Below, piece after piece: positions 1 through 8,932 of a stretch of 20,041 nt of DNA. Source of the DNA: Chara braunii (Eukaryota; Streptophyta; Charophyceae; Charales; Characeae). The notes beneath the pieces were generated by a model, which saw only the letters and a list, made by a program, of their open reading frames with translations, was not told the origin of the DNA and searched no databases. Position numbers and translations under genes: made by a program. Each line of letters starts with the position of its first letter. Positions within the stretch are counted from its first letter, which is position 1. The DNA is taken from assembly GCA_003427395.1 (NCBI GenBank), contig BFEA01000122.1:112455-132495 (forward strand). The letters run 5' to 3'.

Positions 1-165
1 CTCAACCCCGCCCCCGGCCCCGCACCAGCAGCTACCCCGGTCCCACGAGTGGTGGGTGTGGCCCCGGGGGGGGTCCGGGGTGGGGCATAAAACCCCATTT
101 TTGGAATTTAGCCCATGTGGTGCGCGCTCTCGCTGCGCACCCCCCACTATATATATATATTTTTT

Positions 166-198
<33 letters not shown>

Positions 199-275
199 GG
201 GGGGGTCTGGAGCCGGGGTTGGGCGTTCCCACCCCCGGACCCCCGCCGGGGCCCCGGGGCCGGGGCTCGACAACC
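1..275 (-). repeat. GC-rich repeat fragment with minus-strand poly(A)/TA tail
   Basis: Extremely G/C-rich flanks (runs of G and C at 1-100 and 197-275) surround a TA tract (148-160) and a T tract broken by single C bases (160-196). Read on the minus strand this is a poly(A) tail running into TATATATATATAG, the same tail style as the plus-strand copy at 5337-5368. A perfect 7-bp stem (119-125 with 135-141, 9-nt loop) lies beside it. I infer a retroposed element in minus orientation, but the body matches nothing I recognise. The G-runs could also form quadruplexes or be poor assembly. Confidence 0.4.
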
Positions 276-279
276 CTGA

Positions 280-880
280 GTCACGGGTGATAGTGATGCT
301 GGTAGGAGCAGAGTTGTGCTCTACCCTTCGCCACTGTCCACATTTCTAGCCTAGCATTAGTGCTCCTGGGTAATGTACCAGAGCTGTAACCCATCCCTAC
401 CAGCATAAAAAATAGTCATCCTCTAACATCTATCCAAAATCTGTCGAGCCTCCAGAGTCGGATAGGCAGAGGAGCAATCCAACAACAATAGGAAAACCGC
501 GAACAGCATTTCCGCAGGTACAGCTTAAACGGCTGCTGCCCCCTGATGATCTGTCCTGCTAGGAGTAACTCCTTTTTTTCCCCTTCAAATTTCAAACTAA
601 AGTCAAAGCTCTTGTCTATTAGTGGGGTTTACCACCTGCTGCAAGCCTGGTCAAGTGTCCCCCAAATTGATTCGGAACCGAAGTCCCATAGCATGTTGAA
701 TCGCACCTTCGAGTGAGCCCCTGAAGACGCTGTCCTGACAGCAGCAGAAATGCGTTGGGCGTTTTGCCAGGCTGCGTAGGGTAGGATGCTGTCCCATGCT
801 TCACCCATGAGCTTCACAAGGATACTTCAGCTGTATGGACTTCAACCCTTTTCTTTACCATTCGAAGGGACTCTTTTGCT
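280..880. other. Unrecognised intergenic stretch
   Basis: No open reading frame of convincing length, no RNA gene and no repeat that recurs elsewhere in the window was found here. The short frames present overlap each other on both strands and show no domain. Confidence 0.5.
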
Positions 881-890
881 TCTATCACCT

Positions 891-1052
891 GTCTTGGGTA
901 CATGGGGACGTGTGCACGTGCAATGGCCTCGAGTGTATGAAGTTGGTTGCGTTATCTTGTACATGAGTGCGGTCTTGGGTACACGGGGACGTGTGCGTGT
1001 GCAATGGCCTCGAGTGTATGAAGTTGGTTGCGTGATCTCGTACATGAATGTG
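891..1052. repeat. 81-bp tandem duplication (two units)
   Basis: Two units of 81 bp, 891-971 and 972-1052, each starting GTCTTGGGTACA and containing GCAATGGCCTCGAGTGTATG; they differ at a handful of positions. A third, badly degraded unit may follow to about 1115, where GTACACGTATGAAGTCG is still visible. The period is a multiple of three, so a plus-strand frame (786-1145) stays open through it with a 27-residue repeat. I see no protein family in that translation and read the duplication as non-coding. Confidence 0.85.
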
Positions 1053-1183
1053 GTCGCATGTATGACTAGATGCAATCGTTTCTGCTTGATCATGTACACG
1101 TATGAAGTCGTGTGTATGACTCAATACATTTCACTGGAGGAATAACTGTATTCCAGTAGGATTGAACGATGTGGGGATGTGAG

Positions 1184-1274
1184 GCATGCAAGTGTCCTTA
1201 GCTCAGTGGGTAGAGCTGCTGCGCTAGGTTAAGATCCGCCGCGATCAGAATTTCATCTCAGGTTACTTGCATGC
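1184..1274 (+). ncRNA. tRNA-like sequence within a perfect inverted repeat
   Basis: TAGCTCAGTGGG (1199-1210) fits the eukaryotic tRNA box A consensus exactly and is followed by GTAGAGC as in a D-arm. A box B is at best degenerate (around 1243-1254). The block is enclosed by GCATGCAAGT (1184-1193) and its exact reverse complement ACTTGCATGC (1265-1274), with one further G:T pair, which would form a stem of about 11 pairs around a 71-nt interior. It is not a good tRNA: no clean T-arm is visible. A tRNA-derived SINE head or a decayed tRNA gene are the main readings. Confidence 0.45.
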
Positions 1275-2150
1275 ACACACACGTATGCGTAGATCATGGA
1301 CAGGGGCAATTTGCACACCTGATTGCTGCATGTTGGAAAGTTGGTGATCAGGGGGTAGGTTGGCACCAGGAAACGAAGTATTGGACGATGGAACACCAGC
1401 TCAAATAGTCCCTCAGGTATTGCCACAAGCAAGGTGAGCACACAGATTCCGTCGTATTCTCCATTCCCCTTGCTTGGATCCTAACCTTGAGATAAGGTCC
1501 CATGGTCGAAGAAAATGACTGGGTGTGTGATACACAACCTCACGGCCCGTTCAGAATTCTATACCCGTAGCGTAGGGGGGAACGCCGATCAGAGTATGGG
1601 GCGTGGGCGATGATTTTGGGCAAGGGGGCGAAATCCCAGGACAAAACCGGAAGTTCTTGTGTCAGTCAAAGATTATCCTTTGGGGAGGGAAAAGGGTGGA
1701 AGACAGATTCTGAAAAGACCCGTTTTTGGAAATGGGAGGACTTATGTGGAAAAAGGGCCGCAAATGACAAAGGAAACCAAAACGGCATGCCGAAATCAAA
1801 ATGAAGGGGTTTAGTTTCCTTGGGTCAGTCTTAGGGACAGAGCCGTCGAACCGAGGAGGCGGCGGAGGAACGGGAACATGGAAGTTTGCCAGGAAGGCAC
1901 CAGCCACGCAGCCGTGCTTTGGGAAGTGGATCGCTCCCCGATACCCCAAAGCCAACCGTCGCCACAAACACGGGTTGCCCAGCTTACACCATCGATAGTT
2001 AAACTGGGGTTTCCACGTGGCGTGCATAGCCGACCACGACAATACAGTCAGGTCGGAGTAGACAGATAAGCTGGGGCAAGTCGAAGCAGTCTATTGTACG
2101 AAGTTACCATGAACCCATGAACCCATCACCGCCAAAGTGACAAGCTTTAG
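1275..2150. other. Unrecognised intergenic stretch
   Basis: No supported gene. A 126-codon minus-strand frame (1662-2042) contains a proline run made by a GGCGGCGGAGG stretch on the plus strand and shows no recognisable domain. There is a small CACACACACG tract near 1274-1282. Confidence 0.45.
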
Positions 2151-2152
2151 AT

Positions 2153-2171
2153 GGGTTATAAAAGTGAACCC
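2153..2171 (+). promoter_or_regulatory. Possible TATA element inside a short inverted repeat
   Basis: TATAAAA (2157-2163) is a perfect TATA-box match, and is bracketed by GGGTT (2153-2157) and AACCC (2167-2171). About 330 bp downstream the sequence becomes a T-rich, intron-like stretch, which would fit a promoter plus 5' leader. No transcript start or coding exon confirms this, so the call is weak. Confidence 0.2.
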
Positions 2172-2689
2172 GGTGGGTTAGGAAGCAGGGCGCAGCGCTG
2201 TGACAGTTGGCCGAGGATCTCGGGAATGTTGCGCTTCATAGCTTGAGTTCTAAGTGTGTTCACACGTCGCGTTGGTTTGGCCGCGGGGATTGGTGCGGAC
2301 GCCTGGATTTTGCACTTCTATTCTAAGTTGGGGGGGGGAAGAGTAGTATGGGTACGGTGAGTGTTTTGGTCGACGACATCCCTTCTTCCTTCTCTGGACT
2401 AATCTGCGAGGGGCTGCTGGTGGGTTCAATGGTTTTGGCTCGCAACGCGGTGTTGCCACGGTCCGTGTATCTTCGTTGTTCTGGTTTTAGAGATGGTTGA
2501 GTGTGTCGACCACATGGTGACCAGTCTGCTTGGAAAAGCCGACGAAGGAGGAGATGAGGTTTGGAGGAGGGAGGGGGGGGGTTATGAATTGGTGGGATTT
2601 TGCTCGATCCCTTCCCCCTGTAACTGCTGTTTTCCTGGGCGTGGTCTGACAAAATCTTTGTCTGCCGATTGTCTTGAATTAGTTTCTGA

Positions 2690-3345
2690 TTTCGATCTAA
2701 TTTTCTTCTCTTGATCTCTATACGCCTATGCTTTCGGTAGTCATCTCCTGCTAATTGACTAAATTTTTTGCCCTAATTTTTTTCTCTCCTTGTTTCTTGA
2801 TCTAATCTCCAAGTTGTAATTTCAATTGTGAATCCTGATTCCGTTTTCTTACACTCTTAATCGATAAATCTCCAATCGGTAGGAGCTTTTGGCTTCGATA
2901 ATCTGTAATAGTTTTGCCTATACTCTTGTTAAATTCCCAAATCATTTTTCAGTGCGATTTTTGAGCTGTGGCTCTCAAATATCTTCCTAAAAAGCTTCTA
3001 TTAAAATTTCTGCCAAATATTCTTGCTAAACGTTTCTCAAACTGTGGTTTGGGATTCTGATTCAAAAATCCTTTATGGATATCCAAACTTACAATTCGCA
3101 TAATCTTTGGTGAATTTTGCCACTCAATAGTTTCCTTCTTAGTGAATGAATGGAGTTCATTTTCTTCTTGAATTCTGATACAAACTTGTTTCTCCTAAAA
3201 TCATCCTTCGAATCTACATCCCAACCCATTGATTGTAGGGACTTGATTTTTTGCTTGATTTCTGATATAAACTCGTTTGGAATTTACATCCCAAGATATT
3301 GCTGCTGATAATTTTCATTTAGTTTTGCCTAATTTTGCTCGTTTT
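2690..3345 (+). other. T-rich, plant-intron-like stretch
   Basis: The plus strand switches to strongly T-rich sequence with many TTTT, CTTG and TTTCTGAT words and no open frame. This is the composition of plant introns or 5'-leader introns. I cannot place credible donor and acceptor sites joined to coding sequence. AT-rich stretches at 4380-4435, 5085-5205 and 9170-9530 look similar and sit beside G-rich repeat copies, so the stretch may instead be part of that dispersed repeat. Confidence 0.35.
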
Positions 3346-3349
3346 CCCT

Positions 3350-3960
3350 TGAGGGGGCTGTATTGAGGGGGTAGGAGGATATGAGGGAGGGGAAGGACGC
3401 GCTTTGTGGGAAGGGGCTAACTGCAGAGTGGAATTAGGGCATAGCAGCAGGGAGATGGTGGCTCCACTGCAGTAAGTCCTGCCGGAATAAGGTTGGGTAG
3501 GTGTTGGTGGTGGGCAGTATCAGTTCCCTTCTTAGGGTGTTCTCCTATTTGAGCTGCTTTTCGCACGGGGGGTTGAGAAGGCTGTGGGGTAAGAAGGGGG
3601 TAGGGGGGTGACCGAGGGGGGACTGTTGGTTTTTGTTAGTAGGTCAGAAGGAAGGGAGTTGGGACGACGCAGGCCGGTGCTGGAGTGGTTTTGCTCTGTG
3701 ACCCGGAGAGGAGCATGAGGCCTGGGGAGTTCTGTCGAGGGAGGAAGACAGAACCAGCACTTTCGACGTGGCCGTAGCTGGGGTGTATCCCTGTCACCTT
3801 ATCGGGGCGTGCGGCTATGGGGAGTTGCTGAGGGTGGAAGGCACTCCTCACCATCGTCGCTAGGTTGGTCGGTACTGGGGCTCGGTGCGGTCCTGTAACT
3901 CTAGCATGGTAGGGTATGAGACCAGCTGTGTGTCGCTTGAGGACTGAACACAAGACCTGT
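3350..3960 (+). repeat. G-rich dispersed repeat, copy A
   Basis: The block has a GGGCATAGCAGCAG box (3437-3450) whose flanks recur at 4990-5050, including CTGCAGTAAGTC and TGCCGGA. Three degraded units of the core follow, spaced about 100 bp apart, near 3690, 3795 and 3893. Each has CTGTNAC or CTGTCAC, then GGAGCATGAGGCC or a variant. Strongly G-biased plus strand. Minus-strand open frames here come from the base bias and recur only because the repeat recurs. Confidence 0.6.
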
Positions 3961-4010
3961 AGTTTTCTCCAACAGTTGCGGGGAGAGTGGGTGGTTTGTC
4001 TGTGCAGTCC

Positions 4011-4065
4011 GTACTTAGCCCTTACATGTAACCTTGGTAGTACTTAACCCTTACATGTAACTGGG
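4011..4065. repeat. 29-bp tandem duplication with TTACATGTAA palindromes
   Basis: GTACTTAGCCCTTACATGTA (4011-4030) recurs as GTACTTAACCCTTACATGTA from 4040, a period of 29. Each unit contains the 10-bp palindrome TTACATGTAA. Confidence 0.8.
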
Positions 4066-4380
4066 GTGTAGGAGTTCAGAGAGGGTGACAATGGGACTGA
4101 CATCCGGATAGCTAATTTGTTCTGTGCCCCTGTTTTGCCGATGCCAGAACGATGCTGGTCGGAGATGGGGCGTTGCCTTGTGACCTGCAATTTGCAGGAG
4201 CATGACGCCTTGTAGAGAGATCTGGGGTTTGCCGAGGGTGGGAGGCAAGCCAGTGGCAAACCGGGGGGGGCTGCGTAGTGGCGAGAAGAGATTCAGCTAT
4301 GGGGGATGTTGGTATGGTTGGTACTGTCCCTGAGTGAGTATGTCCCGGGGAAAGGAGGGCTAGGAATCACCTTAGGAGTC
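4060..4380 (+). repeat. G-rich dispersed repeat, copy B
   Basis: Carries the core GTTGCC, TGTGACCTGC, GCAGGAGC, then CCTTGTAGAGAGATCTGGGG, and then the conserved trailer (GCCGAGGG, GGAGGCAAGCCAGTGGC, GGGGGGGCTGCG, AGCTATGGG, GGTTGGTA, AGGAGGGCTAGGA). The stem CCTGCAA/TTGCAGG is perfect (7 bp) in this copy. Clearly homologous to the copies at 9888-10320 and 10430-10820. Confidence 0.75.
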
Positions 4381-4529
4381 TACTTCCAAAAATTTTCTTA
4401 GGATTTCTCAAAATTTTCAAAAATATTGCAATCTGTTCATAAAACGAGGGGGAAGTCTGTTTTGCCCTGGAAATGTCTCCTGGATTCTGGGGACTCCTGG
4501 CAACCGTGTTTAGGTGGTACTGAGGCTGT

Positions 4530-5060
4530 TATACTCGGTGACCTGCGGCTGTTCGATGCCAGAACGACTGGGGCGTTGCCCTGTAACCTGCTGATGCAGG
4601 AGCATGAGGCCTGGTAGAGAGATCTGGGGGTGCTTTGGGGGGGCACTCCACGGGATAACCAAGGGTTGCTGCTGGGACGACGCTGGCCGGAGCTGGGGTG
4701 AGGTGTGTTGCCCTGTAACCCAGCAGGATGAGGGAGTGTGAGGCCTAGAAGAGCTCGGCAGGGAGTAAGACATTGTTGGAGAACCTTGGAAGGTTGTGTT
4801 AGGGATCTCGCGAGTTCAGGGGCATTTGTAGGACTTCGGCAGGCTATTCCCATACCTTTCGAATAACAGTAAGTTTTCTCAGATGGCTTTTCAACAAAGC
4901 AGGGTAACGGGTAAGAGAGGGATCGAGGATAGTGAGAGAAAGACACCACGCATCCTACTAGTGAAGGGGCCAGCTGGGAGGATAGAAATGGGGCATAGCA
5001 GCAGTAGAGATGGTGGCTTTGCTGCAGTAAGTCTTGCCGGAGTGAGGTAAGAGGACTGAT
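4530..5060 (+). repeat. G-rich dispersed repeat, copy C (two cores)
   Basis: Two cores lie about 137 bp apart: near 4570-4627 (CCTGTAACCTGC, TGAT, GCAGGAGCATGAGGCCTGG) and near 4707-4760 (CCTGTAACCCAGCAGG, then GTGTGAGGCCTAG). A second GGGCATAGCAGCAG box is at 4990-5050. A 170-codon minus-strand frame crosses this block but its translation is only the reverse of the repeat core; I do not call it a gene. Confidence 0.65.
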
Positions 5061-5210
5061 AGTGGATCCTCGAGGGGTTTCCGAACTTTGTCTGACTCTG
5101 AAGTTTCCCGCAAAAAGGTCTGGAATAGTTCTGAAATTCTTAGTAGGCTCCTAGTCTTATTTTCATGGAATTTTCTGAATTTTCTGATGATTTTTCTGAA
5201 TGTGTTTGTT

Positions 5211-5368
5211 ATGGGACGCCGGGCCCGGTTCCCAGTTCGTGCCAATTTGTGGGGATATGGTTGTATCTATGGGACGCTGGACCCGGTTTCCAGCAGGTGT
5301 TGCTCCCCACCAATAGATGGAGCTTGTGTTTTTCACAAAAAAAAATAAAAAAGAAAAAATATATATAG
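5211..5368 (+). mobile_element. Short retroposon 3' end: hairpins plus poly(A)/TA tail
   Basis: ATGGGACGC begins two partial copies, at 5211 and 5270. The second holds the 19-nt hairpin GCTGGACCCGGTTTCCAGC (5276-5294), then TGTTGCTCCCCACCAATAG, a second stem GCTCC/GGAGC, a short spacer, and an A-rich tail (5337-5360) running into TATATATAG. Hairpin, spacer and A-tail is the layout of a SINE or LINE 3' end. The same module recurs at 6409, 10921 and 11545. The 5' limit of the element cannot be set; no pol III box was found upstream. Confidence 0.6.
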
Positions 5369-5590
5369 CTACCTTCTCACATCTGTGTCGTAGTAGACAG
5401 ACTCTTTGTCCACAATGGGAACTCAAGAAGGCTGCTATGGCAGATCGAGATGAGTTTTCGGCATGGGCAATTGCCCGTGTTAAGACTCAGCGTCCAAAAC
5501 GCCGACTCCATTGACACAACTTAGTATGAAATACAACCCAAATTTGCAAAAAGGTGAAAAAAAGGACACGAACGACATTTGAGTGGAAAT
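5369..5590. other. Short unrecognised stretch
   Basis: Contains the 12-bp palindrome GGGCAATTGCCC (5465-5476) and a short basic open frame (about 5413-5514, ending RPKRRLH). That frame could be the end of an exon but matches no family I know and is too short to support. Confidence 0.3.
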
Positions 5591-5682
5591 TGCAATCAGA
5601 AAAAGATTAAGTTTCCTAAGTTCTAACATACACTCTTGCAATCAGAAAAAGATTAAGTTTCCTAAGTTCTAACATACACTCG
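5591..5682. repeat. 46-bp near-perfect tandem duplication
   Basis: Units 5591-5636 and 5637-5682 differ only in the last base. Each begins TGCAATCAGAAAAAGATTAA. The near identity points to a very recent duplication or an assembly artefact. Confidence 0.95.
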
Positions 5683-5939
5683 TGCTTTAGGTGGGTACTG
5701 CGTGCTCCTGGGGAAAGGGGGGTAGAGGGTTGGTCCTATATGGGGCCGAGGGAGAGTGGGTGACTCGCCTCGGCGGAGGCAGTGTAGGGCTGAGGGGGGA
5801 GGGGTAGGGAGAGGGAGTGGCGATATCTCTCGAAGAATTCTAACATCCAGTTTAGTATTTCTTTCCATTTGGTTTGCCTCTCAAAGAGGTTGTAGGAATA
5901 GGTGCTATCTGGCAATTCATTTGTGATTCTGCGAAGGGT

Positions 5940-6190
5940 GGTCAACTTCGGTGGCCCTCGAAGACCGATGCTGGAGCAACACTGGCCGGAGCCAGGTGGC
6001 GCAACTCTGTGACCTAGCTTAGTGGGGGCGTGAGGCCTGGTAGAGAGATCTGTGGGGCTGTTTGCGGGGGCAGTCTCAGTGGTCATCCGGGGTCGTAACT
6101 GGAGCAATGCTGGCCGGTGCTGGAGCAAGGTGGTGCAACTCTGTAACCTAACCTGATGGGAGCATGAGGCCTGGAAAAGCTTCGGTTCGT
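5940..6190 (+). repeat. G-rich dispersed repeat, copy D (two cores)
   Basis: Two cores about 130 bp apart: 5965-6055 (ACACTGGCCGGAGCCAGG, CTCTGTGACC, GGGGGCGTGAGGCCTGGTAG) and 6100-6180 (GCTGGCCGGTGCTGG, CTCTGTAACC, GGGAGCATGAGGCCTGG). Same orientation as all other copies. A 168-codon minus-strand frame spans it but is a by-product of the repeat. Confidence 0.65.
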
Positions 6191-6408
6191 GCTGAAAACA
6201 GCCATGCTGGTTGTGGTCGTAGGTGGATTGAACAGGTTTCACCTATCTGATTTGTGGTTGCGAGACTTTTTGACACACATATTCTAGTGACTTGGTAGAG
6301 AGTAGTGGTCCATGAATGTTTCTGAGTTTTTCCTTTAAATTTCTTCAACTGTTCTTAGCCGAAGCCGGGTAATGGCCCTGCCCCGGTAGCTGATTTTTTG
6401 TATTCTGA

Positions 6409-6471
6409 TAAGGTACGCTGGGCCCGCTTCCCAGCCGTGTTGCTCCCCACGAATAGGTTGGAGCATCGTCT

Positions 6472-6502
<31 letters not shown>
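6409..6502 (+). mobile_element. Short retroposon 3' end with 30-nt poly(A)
   Basis: GCTGGGCCCGCTTCCCAGC (6417-6435) is the same 19-nt hairpin as at 5276, but with compensating base pairs. TGTTGCTCCCCACGAATAGG, the GCTCC/GGAGC stem and an uninterrupted A tract (6473-6502) follow. The spacer between second stem and tail is short, as in the 5276 copy. This is the clearest retroposition-type 3' end in the window. Confidence 0.65.
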
Positions 6503-6505
<3 letters not shown>

Positions 6506-7226
6506 GTAGTCGTCCGTACATGCATAAATGACAGCGCAACAGATACATTCTCAGTATGCTTACCACCATTGCAACTCGTGCAAGAGGAGTGTAACCAGAA
6601 CACCATTCTATCAAACATCCATTTCGGCCACACTCATTCAGACCGCCTTGCGGAGCGCGCGCACACACACACGTGTTCGACACACTCACAGCCAAGGCCA
6701 TGCACGCTCCTCAGGCCTCCAGCATGCACTTGGACACGGGACACGCAGTGATGGAGAAAAGCAAGCAAAAGTCTCTGACAACTGTACTTTAAAAGATGGC
6801 CGCTGCCATACTTGCATGATCTACAGAACATCGCTCAGAGCTGTGCACCCGATCAGCCACCTCGGCTCATCGTCTGGCTTCACCCTCTTACACATCCAAT
6901 CCACCCTTCAGTCCACCACTGCTCCATCCCTCCAGCTACAACCTACCGGTAGACTCACCGATCCTACCGGTAGGCTCACCCCACGCTGTCACTCTGCCTG
7001 ATCCTTGGGCACGACGAGCCTTTTCAGCGCCATCATGGCCCTCGTGCATAGTCCGTGCAACATTGCAGCTAATATGAAAGAGGAGGAGAGGAAAGGGCTA
7101 TGTGAATTTATGGCGTAGAAGGTGGCGAGTTGTCAGCACACGAAGCTGGGGATGAGTTAATACTTCAGAAAGAAGGAGGGCAAGAGGACGTGTCTAAACG
7201 GGATGATCATTAGTTGACAAGATGAT
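6503..7226. other. Unrecognised stretch with a small 21-bp duplication
   Basis: No supported gene. A 157-codon frame (6528-7001) has no recognisable domain. A short CA tract lies at 6659-6672. CCTACCGGTAG with a CTCACC tail occurs at 6942 and again at 6963 (period 21); the second includes the 12-bp palindrome CCTACCGGTAGG. Confidence 0.4.
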
Positions 7227-7426
7227 AGAAAATTTCACGAAAGTCGGGTTGATCTTTCAAGCCATTCATGAATTTTGAATTTTTGACGCTTACGGCTCAA
7301 TCCAACCAACTCGAGACAACAAATCATCTGCCATCTGCGATCAAGAAGGAGGAGGAAGGGATGTAAGAAGGTTGGAGGGGAAGGGAGGGGGAAAGAAGAG
7401 AAGTAGGCGCACATGCATCGGTGTGA

Positions 7427-7722
7427 AGCTGGTTTGCGCGCATTACAAATTTGAACTATCCCCGCGCGCACATGCATAAGAAACTCAAGATGAAGAAGAA
7501 TGAAAAAAATATGCCCAAGGTCGTAACTGTTTTTGTGAAATTTTGGTGCGGCCAGAGCGTTTCTAAAATACCGGAGCTGGTTTGCGCGCATTACAAATTT
7601 GAACTATCCCCGCGCGCACATGCATAAGAAACTCAAGAACAAGAAGAATGAAAAAAAGATGCCCAAGATCGTAACTGTTTTCGTGAAATTTTGGCGCGGC
7701 CAGAGCGTTTCTAAAATACCGG
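7427..7722. repeat. 148-bp tandem duplication
   Basis: Units 7427-7574 and 7575-7722, each starting AGCTGGTTTGCGCGCATTAC and ending GTTTCTAAAATACCGG, differ by only a few substitutions. AAAATTTCACGAAA at 7229-7242 is the exact reverse complement of 7679-7692 inside unit 2, so a fragment may also be present inverted upstream. No coding sense was found. Confidence 0.92.
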
Positions 7723-7778
7723 ATTGCAAGGACAAGCTTGGAGCGTTTCTAAAATACCGAGTTTGCAAGGACAAGCAT
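7703..7778. repeat. 38-bp tandem duplication at the end of the 148-bp array
   Basis: GAGCGTTTCTAAAATACCG plus TTGCAAGGACAAGC occurs from 7703 and again from 7741. It shares its first part with the end of the 148-bp unit, so the array has grown by at least two different unit sizes. Confidence 0.85.
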
Positions 7779-7784
7779 TAAAAA

Positions 7785-8560
7785 AACAATTATTCCTACA
7801 TGCAGATCCAGAATTGGACCCCATCAATCTTAATCGAGCTAAGATCTGTTCTCATGACCCCGAATCAGTTTTTTTTAATCCGTACTTATTTCCACGAGGT
7901 AAGGAGCTTAGCTTATCGCAGGTGGCCCTCGAGGACATCCCAAGGATCGTCGGTAATGTTCTGGAGGCAAGGACAGATGGAGCGATGGTGGACCTGTTCA
8001 CCATGACACAAGACACTGTCCTGGTATGCACATCCCCAGAGGAAGACGTTGGGTAGAAATGGATATGCTATTCAGAATATGCGTGCTACTCACGACTGAG
8101 TGGATAGCATTCCAGCCACAAACACTGATGTTAGACCTACCCTTTAACCTTGCCTGCTGGCAGTGGACCCCGACTGGTGGCGTACCTCTAACAGAGCTAA
8201 ACAATTAATAGGACTAGATGTGAAATCTAACTACCACATGGTTCGCCCTAAGGTGGACGTTAAAAAAAGAATCAAGAACCAATGGATGAGGCACCTCAAT
8301 ATCAGCCGCTTGTGGCTCAGTCCAATCCAATGGTTTGAGCGACAAACATGAAACCAGCAAAAATGGCGTCACTGCAATGGCAGATTGAACAACGATGCCT
8401 CCCCACCCATGATTGGCTGATTGACCGAACAACAACACGAACAAAAATCGGTGGCCTTACCCTGGTGTAAGTCCTGGTGCAATAGATTCCGCTCATGTAA
8501 AATTCAAGAAACCATCCAGCACATCTTCCTGTAGTGCTGGGCGTTCGAAGCTTGCCGCGC
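7785..8560 (+). pseudogene. Decayed LINE ORF2 C-terminal fragment (5'-truncated)
   Basis: Pieces in three frames line up in order with the C-terminal part of the intact LINE ORF2 at 16434-20041. FFNPYLFPRGKEL (about 7870-7910) matches FNNPYILTIDGF. WQWTPTGGVPLTELN (about 8157-8200) sits where the intact copy has DWAWQQP. YHMVRPKVDV (8232-8261) matches YQMARPQVDV (19977-20006) at 7 of 10 residues. The fragment then continues past the point where the window cuts the intact copy: LQWQIEQRCLPTHDWLIDR (about 8366-8422) and QETIQHIFL, stop, CWAFEACR (8505-8553). This is the LPT, ETI and HxxxxC pattern of the reverse-transcriptase-linked zinc-binding domain (zf-RVT). There are several frame changes and at least one stop (TAG at 8529-8531). 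The start near 7785 suggests ordinary LINE 5' truncation. Confidence 0.62.
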
Positions 8561-8932
8561 ACCGCGTCAGGGAGGAGGAGCCCGGGCGGGGTGACGCGCA
8601 CGACAGGAGCGCACGCAGCGGGGCGTTTGCGCCCTGATGGGAAGCGGGTCTACGAGTCATGGTGGATCGGCTTTGTAGTACACTTTCTGTTCTGACCACG
8701 AGCGTTGTCGGCTGATGATTGCCATGCCAGGCGCATGGAATCAGATGCACTGCCTTCATTGGTGATAACATTGAAAGAGGGGCCAGAAGGTACATGGGGA
8801 GGGAAAGCAGATTTACTCCGGCTATGAACGCGACTGGGATGGCGTTTCAGCGGGGTCGGACAAAGGGAGAGAGGCGCAGACCTACGGTGGAAGAGACACG
8901 GAAGAATACGAGCAGGGCCAGAGGAGGGGCTT
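8561..8932. other. Possible 3' flank or 3'UTR of the LINE relict
   Basis: Lies between the zinc-finger remnant and the (ATC)n tract. No gene recognised; a 91-codon frame (8719-8994) ends in a serine run coded by the microsatellite. If the relict ended in a trinucleotide tail, this would be its 3'UTR; that is inference. Confidence 0.3.

Noticed and set aside
891-1140. CRISPR-like spaced repeats
   Set aside because: Only two full units of 81 bp with no spacer; a plain tandem duplication in eukaryotic DNA.
1662-2042. 126-codon minus-strand open frame with a proline run
   Set aside because: No domain, no supporting neighbours; the proline run is a GGC/GGA stretch read backwards.
2493-2714. 73-codon plus-strand frame MVECVDHMVTSLLGKADEGG, downstream of the TATA-like element
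   Set aside because: Ends in T-rich sequence without a family match; too short to support as an exon.
4437-4949. 170-codon minus-strand open frame
   Set aside because: It lies wholly in the G-rich repeat; its translation recurs in other copies only because the DNA recurs, and shows no domain.
5413-5514. Short basic open frame ending RPKRRLH as a 3' exon
   Set aside because: No upstream exon, no family match, and short enough to occur by chance.
5736-6242. 168-codon minus-strand open frame
   Set aside because: Same reason: reverse reading of the repeat, rich in Pro, Ser and Gln from base bias.
6528-7001. 157-codon plus-strand frame
   Set aside because: Composition is His/Ser/Thr-rich from CA and TCC words; no domain and overlapped by other open frames.
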